From: Olsenella sp. Marseille-P4559
GTDB taxonomy: Bacteria; Actinomycetota; Coriobacteriia; Coriobacteriales; Atopobiaceae
Assembly (NCBI RefSeq): GCF_900605015.1
Contig: NZ_LR027574.1
Span: 1,106,735 to 1,170,734 of the forward strand
Reading direction: 5' to 3'
Length of the DNA: 64,000 nucleotides
In this document: piece by piece, positions 42,391 through 50,678 of the stretch
How positions within the stretch are numbered: the stretch's first letter is position 1
Layout of the letters: each line of letters starts with the position of its first letter
Made by a program: the position numbers and the translations under genes
The notes under the pieces: generated by a model
What the model saw: the letters and a program-made list of their open reading frames with translations, nothing else
Database searches by the model: none
What the model was told of the DNA's origin: nothing

Positions 42391-43950
42391 CTACTCGGCA
42401 GGCATGACGCGGTCTCCCTGATAGCCGACGTTATTGTGGGCAAAGCACTTCTCGTACGGGAAGCCCGAGAGCTCTTCGCAGAGCTTCTTGACTTCGGGAT
42501 CCACATCCTCCATGCGGCCGCCCTCGCGGACACGCTTAACCTCGGCGCAGAGGGTGTCGCACTGCTTCTTGTCGATGTGGATATGCGAGCCCAGGAAGCA
42601 GGAGAGGATGAAGAAGCCGGCACAGCCGATCAGCATATAGACGCAGATTGTGATGGGCACGCTTCCAGGCTGGACGACCGTGTCGCTGCTGCCGGTCGTG
42701 GTAATGAAGCCGGAGAAGGAAAGGGCAACGCCCCAGAGGCTGACGGCAAGCGCAGAGGCGATCTGCTGAACAAACTGCTGAGCAGAGCTGTAGACGCCCT
42801 CGCGGCGGCGCAGCGTGATGAGCTCGTCGATGTCAGGGATGTAGTTCATCGGGACATCGGGCAGATACTGGAATCCGACATAGAAGAACTTCCAGATGGC
42901 AAAGATGATCGGGTAGGCAATCATCGCGACGGTGACATCGAAGGTGCCGTTAATGCGGCCGAAGGCAAAGAAGTTGAAGGCAACGATGCAGAGGGCAGCG
43001 CCAATCGTGGAGACATACCAAGGCATGTGGAAGCCCTTCTTTGCCATCCAGGCAACCCAGGCTGCAGTGCAGACGATTGCGACGATCTTGCCCGGCATCT
43101 CCATCACGGACTCGTAGGACTTCGCGATGCCGAGGGCATAGACGATGAAGAAGGAGAGACAGGCGCTCCAGCAGGCTGCAGCGAACTTCATGCTCAGGAA
43201 CACCGAGAGCACCTGGCGGAAGGAGCGGTTGCGAAACGTGGAGAGCACATCGATGAAGAGCTTCTTGATGGCCTCCCAGGCATTGCCGATCCTCTCCTGC
43301 GCAACCTCGTCAGGAGACTTCTCCCACGTGGAGCAGTACACAGCGATGAGGGAGATGACCATGATCGTGGCATTTGTCGTAGCGATGATGAAGTAGGACC
43401 AAGGGTTGGTCTCTCCGAAGAGGCCGAAGCCAAAGCCAACCAGAAGCGCCATCATGAAGCCGGAGACGTTGCCAAAGATGTGCTTGTAGCCGGTGAGGAG
43501 ACTGCGCTCCTTGTAGTCGTCGGTCATCTCGATGGTAAGCGGAGCCAAGTTCGAGGTGATGAAGGCATAGGCGATGTTGTAGATCATGTAGAGCACGAAG
43601 TAGTAGCCAAATCCGAACGGCGTCACCAGGAAGATGAGGGGCTCTGCGATCATCATCGGGATGGCAAGGAGAATCCAGAAGCGGCGCCTGCCGAACTTGC
43701 GGCCGACCTTGGTGGCGTAGAAGTTATCTGCCACGAATCCCATGATTGGGCAGAGGAAGGCGTTCAGCCAGATGGCTGCGGATGCAATCAGCGCCGACTC
43801 AGCCGCAGAAAGCCCGCACTCCGTGGACAGGAACATGACCATGTAGCTATGGGTAAAGGTCAGGGCTCCGGAGTTTGCCATGCCTCCCATGCCGAACCCA
43901 AGCCTCGTCCAGAACGTTATCTCGCGTCTCTTCCCAAGTTTCTTGAACAC
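42391..43950 (-). CDS. GPH-family sugar:cation symporter, probable oligogalacturonide uptake
   Basis: 519 residues with about twelve hydrophobic segments and GPH features (NTERM RLGFGMGGMANSGALTFTHSYMVMFLS, ATKVGRKFGRRRFWILL, EMTDDYKERSLLTGYKHIFG). The family includes the oligogalacturonide carrier TogT and several glucuronide carriers. It is the first gene of the operon with the pectin esterases and GH105. A LacI-type operator lies about 240 bp upstream (44192-44209). Substrate assignment is by context. Confidence 0.87.
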   Translation of the reverse strand: MFKKLGKRREITFWTRLGFGMGGMANSGALTFTHSYMVMFLSTECGLSAAESALIASAAIWLNAFLCPIMGFVADNFYATKVGRKFGRRRFWILLAIPMMIAEPLIFLVTPFGFGYYFVLYMIYNIAYAFITSNLAPLTIEMTDDYKERSLLTGYKHIFGNVSGFMMALLVGFGFGLFGETNPWSYFIIATTNATIMVISLIAVYCSTWEKSPDEVAQERIGNAWEAIKKLFIDVLSTFRNRSFRQVLSVFLSMKFAAACWSACLSFFIVYALGIAKSYESVMEMPGKIVAIVCTAAWVAWMAKKGFHMPWYVSTIGAALCIVAFNFFAFGRINGTFDVTVAMIAYPIIFAIWKFFYVGFQYLPDVPMNYIPDIDELITLRRREGVYSSAQQFVQQIASALAVSLWGVALSFSGFITTTGSSDTVVQPGSVPITICVYMLIGCAGFFILSCFLGSHIHIDKKQCDTLCAEVKRVREGGRMEDVDPEVKKLCEELSGFPYEKCFAHNNVGYQGDRVMPAE

Positions 43951-44191
43951 GCTTCCTCACTCCTCCCTGGATACTGCCCCAGCCGCAGACACGAACGCCT
44001 GCTCTGCTCGAGACATCCAGCCAATCGGCGGCTCTACCGCCCCTATCCATGCACACCAGCTGGAATAACCGTAGAAAACTGCATAAGTAAACTGGTTTGC
44101 ATCAGTTCCCCATTGTTATAGCACAGCAGTTTTGGGCTTTATTGGTATGTCAGTTATTTTCAGTGCAAAGTCGGGCAACGGCATATTTTTG

Positions 44192-44209
44192 AAGGTGAAC
44201 GTTTACTTT
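44192..44209. promoter_or_regulatory. LacI-family operator, site A (upstream of symporter operon)
   Basis: AAGGTGAACGTTTACTTT, near-palindromic around the AACGTT centre. It shares AGTGAACGTT/AGGTGAACGTT with sites at 45961-45979 and 52183-52200, all before pectin/galacturonate genes. Confidence 0.7.
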
Positions 44210-44301
44210 CCTCATATGAAGCGAGTAAATGACATAATCTGGCATTCTTCTTTAATTCTAGGAAGATGCATACATTACCAATATATTTGCATATACTTAT
44301 A

Positions 44302-44330
44302 CGCCCCGCTACCGCAGGGACGGTGGGGCG
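44302..44330 (-). terminator. Hairpin at the 3' end of uxaB
   Basis: CGCCCC (44302-44307) pairs with GGGGCG (44325-44330), with an inner ACCG/CGGT pairing. On the minus strand it follows uxaB by about 50 bases and runs into AT-rich sequence, but lacks a clean T-run. Confidence 0.4.
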
Positions 44331-44378
44331 CTGCTCGCAGAGCCTAGGTCCACGAGCCTTCTGGACTTCTGCCAGGCC

Positions 44379-45920
44379 CTATCGAAGGCAGGCCTGGAAG
44401 GCCGCGCGGACACCCTCTTTCCTCATGATGCCAAGGCGCTCGACGACGAAATCGCGCAGGCCTGCAATCTCGTGCAGGTCATGTCCCCAGAGGCCATCCT
44501 CGCCCATCGCTGCGTCAACGAGGTCGGCATCCGCATCGGCTGCATGCTCCTCGAAGAACGAAAGGACGCTCTCGTCATCCTTTGCGACGTAGGCCGTGCC
44601 ATCCGGACGGACCAGATGCAGGCCATCCTCCTCCTTCGAGACCGTGCCCGTCGTATAGAAGGCTACGAGGGCAGCCAGGCTCGTAGCCAGACATGCGGGT
44701 ACCTCATGGTTCTTCGCCACATAGTCCTCAAGTGACGGCAGGTTGCGGGCACGCCATTTTGCGCAGGAATTGAGGCAGATGGACAGGAGCTGATGGTCTA
44801 TGAAGGGATTGTCGAAGCGGATTGCCACGGCCTTTGCGAATTTCTCCAGATCGTTGTGGTCAAGCTCGTCCGAGAGGGCCGGAATGACCTCGCTTTCGAG
44901 CATGCGGTCCATGAACCCGCGGATCACCTCGTCGTGCATGCAGTCGCGCACGATATCGAGGCCAGCGAGCCATGCACCAGGAGCGAAACCGGTGTGGGCG
45001 CCGTTCAGGATGCGGACCTTGCGCTTCTTATAGGGAGTGACATCCGGCGTCACAAAGGCACCGGGAAGGCCAGCCTTGATGAACGGCAGCCTCTCTGCCA
45101 GTGACTCGTCGCCTTCGATTCCCCACATCTGGAATGGCTCGCGCACGGTCAGGAACCGGTCCTCATAGCCGAGCCGCTCGGCAACTGCAGCAGCTTCCTT
45201 GGGGTCCCGGACGCGACCGGGAACGATCGAGTCGACCAGGGTCGTGCAGAAGGCGCACGCGTGCTCGAGCCAGTCCACGAATTCTGTCTCCCAGCCCCAA
45301 TCCGCGCAGTGGCGTTCCACGATGCGGAGAAGCTCCTCGCCGTTGTGGTCAATGAGCTCGCAGGAAAGGATGACAGGCCCACTCTTCTGCGCCTTCCAGC
45401 GAGCGTGAAGCACCTGGGCAAGCTTGGCGGGGAAAGACTGGGGCCACGGCTCGTCTGCCGTGCAGGACGGATCGTAGGTGATGCCGGCCTCCGTCGTGTT
45501 GGAGACGATGAGTTCCAGATCATCGGAGACGGCAAGCTCCATCACCGAAGCGAGGTCCCGGGGATCCGACGGGTTGAGGCAGCGGCTGCAGCAGGAGACG
45601 ATTCCGCTCGTGTCGACGGTCTTCCCGTCCTCTCCCTTGCCACGCACCAAAACGGTATAGAGGCCATCCTGTCCATTCAGCTGATTGCGCGCGGCATAGC
45701 CCGACCTTGCGGCATCGCGGGGCTGAACCAGCACGACCCTTCCCGACCAGACGCCTGCCTCGTTTGCCTGGTTGAAGTAGAGGTCGACAAAGGCACGCAG
45801 GAAATTTCCCTCGCCGAACTGGAGCACGCGCTCAGGCGTCTCCCGAGGTGCCAGATAGCCCGCATATCCCGATTCTTCCAGATGCTCATAGCTGAGCTGT
45901 TGCATGTCCACCACACCCAT
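44379..45920 (-). CDS. uxaB: Tagaturonate reductase (altronate oxidoreductase)
   Basis: About 513 residues of the polyol/mannitol dehydrogenase family; it reduces D-tagaturonate to D-altronate with NADH in galacturonate breakdown. The N-terminal dinucleotide fold shows RVLQFGEGNFLRAFVD, and SNTTEAGITYD and KVRILNGAHTGFAPGAWLAG are the conserved UxaB/MtlD segments (Lys-Asn-His active site). The ATG at 45920 has GGGGGT upstream; the ATG at 45905 is an alternative. LacI site B lies 41 bp upstream, consistent with repression. Confidence 0.92.
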   Translation of the reverse strand: MGVVDMQQLSYEHLEESGYAGYLAPRETPERVLQFGEGNFLRAFVDLYFNQANEAGVWSGRVVLVQPRDAARSGYAARNQLNGQDGLYTVLVRGKGEDGKTVDTSGIVSCCSRCLNPSDPRDLASVMELAVSDDLELIVSNTTEAGITYDPSCTADEPWPQSFPAKLAQVLHARWKAQKSGPVILSCELIDHNGEELLRIVERHCADWGWETEFVDWLEHACAFCTTLVDSIVPGRVRDPKEAAAVAERLGYEDRFLTVREPFQMWGIEGDESLAERLPFIKAGLPGAFVTPDVTPYKKRKVRILNGAHTGFAPGAWLAGLDIVRDCMHDEVIRGFMDRMLESEVIPALSDELDHNDLEKFAKAVAIRFDNPFIDHQLLSICLNSCAKWRARNLPSLEDYVAKNHEVPACLATSLAALVAFYTTGTVSKEEDGLHLVRPDGTAYVAKDDESVLSFFEEHAADADADLVDAAMGEDGLWGHDLHEIAGLRDFVVERLGIMRKEGVRAAFQACLR

Positions 45921-45960
45921 CGTCCCGGATACCCCCGCGGATTGCATGCTAGCACGAAAT

Positions 45961-45979
45961 GGAGTGAACGTTCACCTTT
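45961..45979. promoter_or_regulatory. LacI-family operator, site B (upstream of uxaB)
   Basis: GGAGTGAACGTTCACCTTT contains the perfect 12-bp palindrome GTGAACGTTCAC with matching flanks. It lies between the uxaB start and the end of the lacI-family gene, just where a repressor would block uxaB transcription. Confidence 0.72.
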
Positions 45980-46020
45980 AATCGGTGGAAGGGCTGCTGC
46001 TTCGATTGAGCCAGAACCCA

Positions 46021-47100
46021 TCAGGAGTAGGGAATGCCCACATGGCGGCAGTATTGAGCAAGATTGCTCCGGAATACCATGTCGACATCGCCCACGACGG
46101 CCCTCTCAGACGATCTCTGTCCCCAGAGCAGGTAGCTACAGAGCGTCTCAATTGCCTCGCGAGCCCGTCCTGCCGGGTCCTTGAAGACGACGTTTCTGAG
46201 CACACCAGCCTTGAGCGCCTCCACGCTCTCGGGAAAGAGGTCATTCCCTATGGCAGGCACCTTGCCGGCAAGGCCGCTCTCCCTGAGTGCCTGGCAGAGC
46301 ACTTCCGTGCCCACAGCAAAGACACTGCAGGCGAGTGCAGGATGCGGATCCGACAGAAGCGCGGACTTCGTCTCTTTGCGCAGCACGTCCACCTCGCTAT
46401 GGGCTCCGAAGATTTCCCTGATCTGGTGGGCGGGTGCATGCTCCGCCATCGTCGAGAGGAAGGCTTCCCACACCTTGGCATGCGAAGACATCTGCCTGTC
46501 ACCCGAGAGAAGCAGGATATCCTGCGGCTCGGAGGGCAGCATATTGAGCGCCTGCTCTGCCATGAGCTGGCCTGCCGAGGCGTAGTCCGCCACCATGCAG
46601 CCGATGTTGTTCGGAAGGTCCACGTCGCCGTCGAGAAGCTCTGTCGGCACACCTTCCCTACCCAGGCCGGATAGAAGCTCGAGCGATCTTGCGTCGGAGG
46701 GCGCATAGGCGACCATGCCATCGACCTTGCGGCCTTGGGATATCTCCTCCGCAAGCTCCTCGAGCGCCCGTGCGTAGGCACCCGTCGGATAGGGACGGCA
46801 ATCAAGCACCACGGCGTTGTCCGCCTCCCTGGGATAGCGCTCTATTCCCTCCCAGAGATAGCGGAAGTAATAGTGCCCCTCCCCTTCGGGACTTGGCAGG
46901 AGCACGGCCACCACAAGGTCCTGGCGCCGAAGATTCGATGCGTTCGCATTGCGCCGATAGCCCAGCCCCTCGGCACAGCGGACGATGCGCTCGCGCATCT
47001 GTTCGCTCACACCTGGCTTTCCCGTCAGTGCCTTGTGCACGGTATTCACGGAGACGCCCACGCGCCCCGCAATCGTCTTCATGGTCACGCGCTCTGCCAT
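46021..47100 (-). CDS. LacI-family transcriptional repressor, probable regulator of the pectin/galacturonate genes
   Basis: 359 residues. The N-terminal helix-turn-helix and hinge (MKTIAGRVGVSVNTVHKALTGKPGVSEQMRERI, RNANASNLRRQD) are followed by a periplasmic-binding-like effector domain (residues about 62-340; KVDGMVAYAP, GNDLFPESVEALKAG, GRAREAIETL). It lies between GH28 and uxaB, and three shared palindromes in the region fit the CG-centred operators of this family. The effector may be galacturonate, tagaturonate or a similar uronate; this is inference. Confidence 0.9.
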   Translation of the reverse strand: MAERVTMKTIAGRVGVSVNTVHKALTGKPGVSEQMRERIVRCAEGLGYRRNANASNLRRQDLVVAVLLPSPEGEGHYYFRYLWEGIERYPREADNAVVLDCRPYPTGAYARALEELAEEISQGRKVDGMVAYAPSDARSLELLSGLGREGVPTELLDGDVDLPNNIGCMVADYASAGQLMAEQALNMLPSEPQDILLLSGDRQMSSHAKVWEAFLSTMAEHAPAHQIREIFGAHSEVDVLRKETKSALLSDPHPALACSVFAVGTEVLCQALRESGLAGKVPAIGNDLFPESVEALKAGVLRNVVFKDPAGRAREAIETLCSYLLWGQRSSERAVVGDVDMVFRSNLAQYCRHVGIPYS

Positions 47101-47414
47101 TGCCCACCCCCTGCTGCGTTATCGATCGAGCGTACCTAGCATAGCGGTCCCACGCGACGCAGGCTGGCCTCATCGGCCCCCGGAACCAAGCGCCACGCAC
47201 CAAGCACGGCATGGTGGCAGAGGGGGCGGACCTAGCTTTGAGCCTCAGCCGCCGGATCGAATACCGTCTCATGAAGCCGCCACATGATCCGAATCGAAGA
47301 TGACCTTGACACTGTCGAAGCACCTACCCGCGCTCTCGGCAACCGCATGGACAAGGCCGTCGGGTGCGTTTGGCACGATGCCCATCCTCACCACCATGGC
47401 GACCCCCACCGCCG
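47101..47414. other. Intergenic stretch between GH28 and the LacI gene
   Basis: About 314 bp. One short minus-strand frame (47269-47397) is listed separately; otherwise nothing is supported. No operator of the AGGTGAACGTT type was seen here. Confidence 0.45.
47269..47397 (-). CDS. Possible small ORF (42 aa) after GH28, unrecognised
   Basis: ATG at 47397, 17 bp after the GH28 stop with GGTGGGGG upstream, encodes a 42-residue peptide with balanced composition (GIVPNAPDGLVHAVAESAG and CFDSVKVIFDSDHVAAS). It could be a small protein or the remnant of a longer gene. No family is recognised. Confidence 0.3.
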   Translation of the reverse strand: MVVRMGIVPNAPDGLVHAVAESAGRCFDSVKVIFDSDHVAAS

Positions 47415-49007
47415 TCAGAGGTGGACAACCTCGTCGACGTTGGTGAGCTGCAGCTCATCTCCTGTTTGCCCTTCGATATCGACATTACGAAGGACCAGAC
47501 GCTCCACATTCTGGGCTATGATGCCCTGATGGAGCACTGGCTCCACCCCGCATGCCATGGCAGGCACGCTCGGCTCGGCATCCGAATCGAAGCTCACCTT
47601 CACGTCATCGAAGACGAGTTTGGAGACCTTGCGCTCCGGCAGCCCCGTGATATAGGCTGTCGCGGCGGCGCAGTTCGTCGCGACGATGTCCCTAAATTCA
47701 AGCGCCCCAAAACCAGGCGTCCGCTCATCGATCGGAAGCGCCTTCCTGCTCTGGACGTAGTCGGTCTTGCCATCCTTGTCGCAGAAATAGAAGGCATTCA
47801 CGACAAAGGGCGTCAGCACGTGGTCCATGTGGATGTTCGTGAAGAGGATGCCCTCGTTCACCGCAGCCGTCCCGCGTCCGCGGCGCGTCTTGATGCGCAG
47901 ACCCCTGTCGGTGCGCCGGAAGTCGCAGTCGCGCACCGTGAGGTCCTTGATGCCTCCCGCCGCCTCCGATCCAAGGACCACGGCCCCGTGCCCATCATGC
48001 ATGAGGCAATGCGCCACCAGCATGTCATGGGTTGCGGGGCGCAGCTCGGGGTCAATCCCGAGCTTGCCGCTCTTCACCGCGATGCAGTCATCGCCCACCG
48101 AGTACTCGCAGCCCATGATGCGGACGTATCCGCAGGACTCCGGGTCGGTGCCATCGGTATTGTGGGAGTTCTTCGGCCCCTCGATCTTGAGACAGAGCAG
48201 GTCCACGTGCTCAGAAAGAATTGGGTGGATGTTCCAGGCAGGGCTGTTTCTGACCGTGATGCCGACAAGCGATATATTGCTGCATTCGCTCATGAACACC
48301 ATGCGGGGACGGGCGATGTCGCGGCCTTCGTCAGGGCGGTAGATGTCCTTCACGTTGTGCCACCAGTTGTCCTCGGCGAAGTCGGTCTGGCCGTCAATCG
48401 TGCCCCTGCCATAGACTCCCGCATCATGGACGCCAATAGCCGTGAAGAGGGAGCAGTAGGTGCTCACGCTCTCGCCTTCCCAGCGGCCAAGCGGGAAGAG
48501 CCCCGAGGCGTCGCGCCCCATGCCTTCCGTTCCCCTGAGAGTGCCTGGAATATAGGCAAGGGCGTCTCTGTCGTGGCGGGCAAGGATCTGGGCTCCCTCC
48601 TGGAGCTCGATCGAAACACCGCTCTTGAGGAAGAGCGACTTCACGACATAGCGTCCCTGCGGCACCATGACACGGCCCTTCTCAGGGCAGGCCATGATGG
48701 CGGCTTGGATGTTTGTCGTGTCGTCGTGTATGCCATCTCCACGGGCTCCGCAGTCGCGCACGTCAATCGTGGCAGACTCGGCAGGCGTCGTGACACCCAC
48801 CTCATAGACATCCTCGCCACAGACGAAACGGACCAGATTGCGCGTTGCCGGAATAAGCCCATCGACATAGGTCTCGACCTTCTTGGTCGTCCCCTGCCGC
48901 TGGCCGTTGACATAGACCTCCCAGGAGAAGTAGGTCTCGAAGAGCCCTCCGTCGTCAAGCTCGACGACTGCTGCACGCGCATTCCTCCACACGACCCGGA
49001 TATCCAT
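47415..49007 (-). CDS. GH28 polygalacturonase/exo-galacturonidase
   Basis: 530 residues. An FN3-like N-terminal domain (about 1-75) precedes the beta-helix with the GH28 quartet NTDGTD (283-288), GDDCIAVKSG (about 307), GHGAVVLGS (about 332) and RIKT (about 365); these contain the three catalytic Asp residues and substrate Lys/Arg. No signal peptide, so it should act on imported galacturonides in the cytoplasm. The ATG at 49007 has AGGAAGGG upstream, 40 bp after uxaA. Confidence 0.92.
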   Translation of the reverse strand: MDIRVVWRNARAAVVELDDGGLFETYFSWEVYVNGQRQGTTKKVETYVDGLIPATRNLVRFVCGEDVYEVGVTTPAESATIDVRDCGARGDGIHDDTTNIQAAIMACPEKGRVMVPQGRYVVKSLFLKSGVSIELQEGAQILARHDRDALAYIPGTLRGTEGMGRDASGLFPLGRWEGESVSTYCSLFTAIGVHDAGVYGRGTIDGQTDFAEDNWWHNVKDIYRPDEGRDIARPRMVFMSECSNISLVGITVRNSPAWNIHPILSEHVDLLCLKIEGPKNSHNTDGTDPESCGYVRIMGCEYSVGDDCIAVKSGKLGIDPELRPATHDMLVAHCLMHDGHGAVVLGSEAAGGIKDLTVRDCDFRRTDRGLRIKTRRGRGTAAVNEGILFTNIHMDHVLTPFVVNAFYFCDKDGKTDYVQSRKALPIDERTPGFGALEFRDIVATNCAAATAYITGLPERKVSKLVFDDVKVSFDSDAEPSVPAMACGVEPVLHQGIIAQNVERLVLRNVDIEGQTGDELQLTNVDEVVHL

Positions 49008-49047
49008 GTTCACCCTTCCTGCCCGCTGCGTCGGCCCCCTTGGGCCT

Positions 49048-50532
49048 CTACAGGACGACCCCGTCTTTCCAGATGCTGATCTCGCGGCTGTTCCTGCGCT
49101 CGGCCGAGGTGAGCTTGCCTGATACCGTCTCGCGCACGAGCCTCCAGAGCTCCTCTGCCGTCTCGTCGATCGATGCCTTACCATCCGCAATGATGCCAGC
49201 GTTGAAGTCCATCCAGTTGGGTTTTCTCTTCGAGAGGGCTGTGTTGGTGAAGACCTTGATCGTTGGCACGGGAGATCCGAAGGGGGTGCCCCTGCCGGTC
49301 GAGAACAGAATCACATGGCAGCCGGCTGCCGTGAGTGCCGTAGTCGAGACCATGTCGTTTCCTGGGGCGCAGAGGAGATTGAGGCCGTGGACCGTAGCCT
49401 GGCCCGCATAAGGCACGACCGCCGCAATCGGCGCCGTGCCGCCCTTCTGGACGCATCCGCAGCTCTTGTCTTCGAGCGTTGTGATTCCGCCTGCCTTGTT
49501 GCCTGGGCTCGGGTTGTCGTAGATCACCTCACCGTGGTTCAGGAAGTAGCCCTTGAAGCCGTTGAGCATGGCTGTCGCCTCATCGAAGACCCCCCTCGAC
49601 GTGCAGCGCCTGAGCAGGAAGCTCTCGGCTCCGAACATCTCGGGGACCTCGGTAAGCACGCTCGTGCCTCCCTCGGAGACCAGGATGTCACTCACGCGAC
49701 CAATCGCAGGGTTTGCCGTGATGCCGGAGAGGCCGTCAGACCCTCCGCACTTCATGCCCAGCACCAGCCCGGATGTGCTGATGGGCTCGCGCTTGGCACG
49801 CTGTGCTACGGCACAGAGCCCGCGCACGATCTTGCGCCCGCTTGCAAGCTCGTCTTCCACGTCCTGGCAGGTGAGGAAGCGCACCCGTTCGTGGTCGAAG
49901 TCACCGAGTTCGTCCAGGATCTGCTGATGCGTGCAGTTCTCGCAGCCAAGCGACAGGAAGAGCACGCCTGCGGCATTGGGGTGGCGGGAGAGGGCGACCA
50001 GAAGACGCTTCGTCTGCTCGTGGTCCGCCCCCGTCTGCGAGCAGCCGAAGGGATGCGGAAAGTAGTGAATGCCATCCACCGTGCCCTGGATCAGATCCTG
50101 ACAGGAGTCGGCCAAGGCATGCGCCACCTCGTTCACGCAGCCTACGGTCGGGATGATCCAGACCTCGTTTCTGGTTGCAGCCCGTCCGTCCTCGCGCCGG
50201 TAGCCCATGAAGGTCTCGCTCTCGCGATAAGGCAGCGAGCAGGGCTCGGGATTGTATGCATAGGCAACCTCGCCTGACAGGTTCGTTGCCATGTTGTGCG
50301 TATGTATCCACTGGCCAGGATGCACGTCTTTCGTCGCATGCCCGATTGCGACACCGTACTTGATAACGGGAGAGCCCTCGGCATGCTCCATCACCGCGAC
50401 CTTGTGTCCCTGCGGAACATCTTCTGCAAGCGTGATGGTGCCATCCCCAAGAGAGAGCGTCTCACCCTTCTTCAGGGGGCGCAGCGCCACGGCCACCGTA
50501 TCGGTGGGATAGATATGGACAAGCGGAGTCAT
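49048..50532 (-). CDS. uxaA: Altronate dehydratase
   Basis: 494 residues; converts D-altronate to 2-keto-3-deoxygluconate. The N-terminal SAF domain (about 1-95) is followed by the UxaA core with FPHPFGCSQTGADHEQT, LSLGCENCTHQQI, GMKCGGSDGLSGITANPAIG and DKSCGCVQKGGTAPI, in which conserved Cys residues probably bind iron or an Fe-S centre. The start at 50532 is weakly supported by GGGGCG upstream; the open frame reaches into the intergenic hairpin and beyond but is not needed. It lies between uxaC and GH28. Confidence 0.92.
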   Translation of the reverse strand: MTPLVHIYPTDTVAVALRPLKKGETLSLGDGTITLAEDVPQGHKVAVMEHAEGSPVIKYGVAIGHATKDVHPGQWIHTHNMATNLSGEVAYAYNPEPCSLPYRESETFMGYRREDGRAATRNEVWIIPTVGCVNEVAHALADSCQDLIQGTVDGIHYFPHPFGCSQTGADHEQTKRLLVALSRHPNAAGVLFLSLGCENCTHQQILDELGDFDHERVRFLTCQDVEDELASGRKIVRGLCAVAQRAKREPISTSGLVLGMKCGGSDGLSGITANPAIGRVSDILVSEGGTSVLTEVPEMFGAESFLLRRCTSRGVFDEATAMLNGFKGYFLNHGEVIYDNPSPGNKAGGITTLEDKSCGCVQKGGTAPIAAVVPYAGQATVHGLNLLCAPGNDMVSTTALTAAGCHVILFSTGRGTPFGSPVPTIKVFTNTALSKRKPNWMDFNAGIIADGKASIDETAEELWRLVRETVSGKLTSAERRNSREISIWKDGVVL

Positions 50533-50615
50533 AGAAATCGCCCCATTCTGGCAGCTGTATGCGCTGCTGCGTCTACCTAGAAAAAATAGGACCCCGGAGG
50601 CATTCCGGACACAGG

Positions 50616-50662
50616 GGCCCCGTCCCCGTACGCAAAGAATCTTCCGGCACGGGGACGGGGCC
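50616..50662 (-). repeat. Strong intercistronic hairpin between uxaC and uxaA
   Basis: GGCCCCGTCCCCGT (50616-50629) pairs perfectly with ACGGGGACGGGGCC (50649-50662) around a 19-base loop. A second small hairpin (CCGGAGGCATTCCGG) lies at 50594-50608. No T-run follows on the minus strand apart from TATTTTTT further on, so it may stabilise the uxaC message or reduce read-through into uxaA. Confidence 0.6.
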
Positions 50663-50678
50663 TTGCAGGGGAGCGAGC

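Larger units (their letters stand above)
43951..44378. other. AT-rich control region between uxaB and the GPH symporter operon
   Basis: No gene is supported. It is clearly more AT-rich than its surroundings. It carries a LacI-type operator (44192-44209), a possible extended -10 on the minus strand (TGCTATAAC near 44115-44123), and the uxaB 3' hairpin at 44302-44330. Confidence 0.55.

Noticed and set aside
42193..44121. 642-codon plus-strand ORF
   Set aside because: Lies antisense to the methylesterase fusion and the GPH symporter; no motifs.
47364..49079. 571-codon plus-strand ORF
   Set aside because: Antisense shadow of GH28, which has its four signature motifs on the minus strand.
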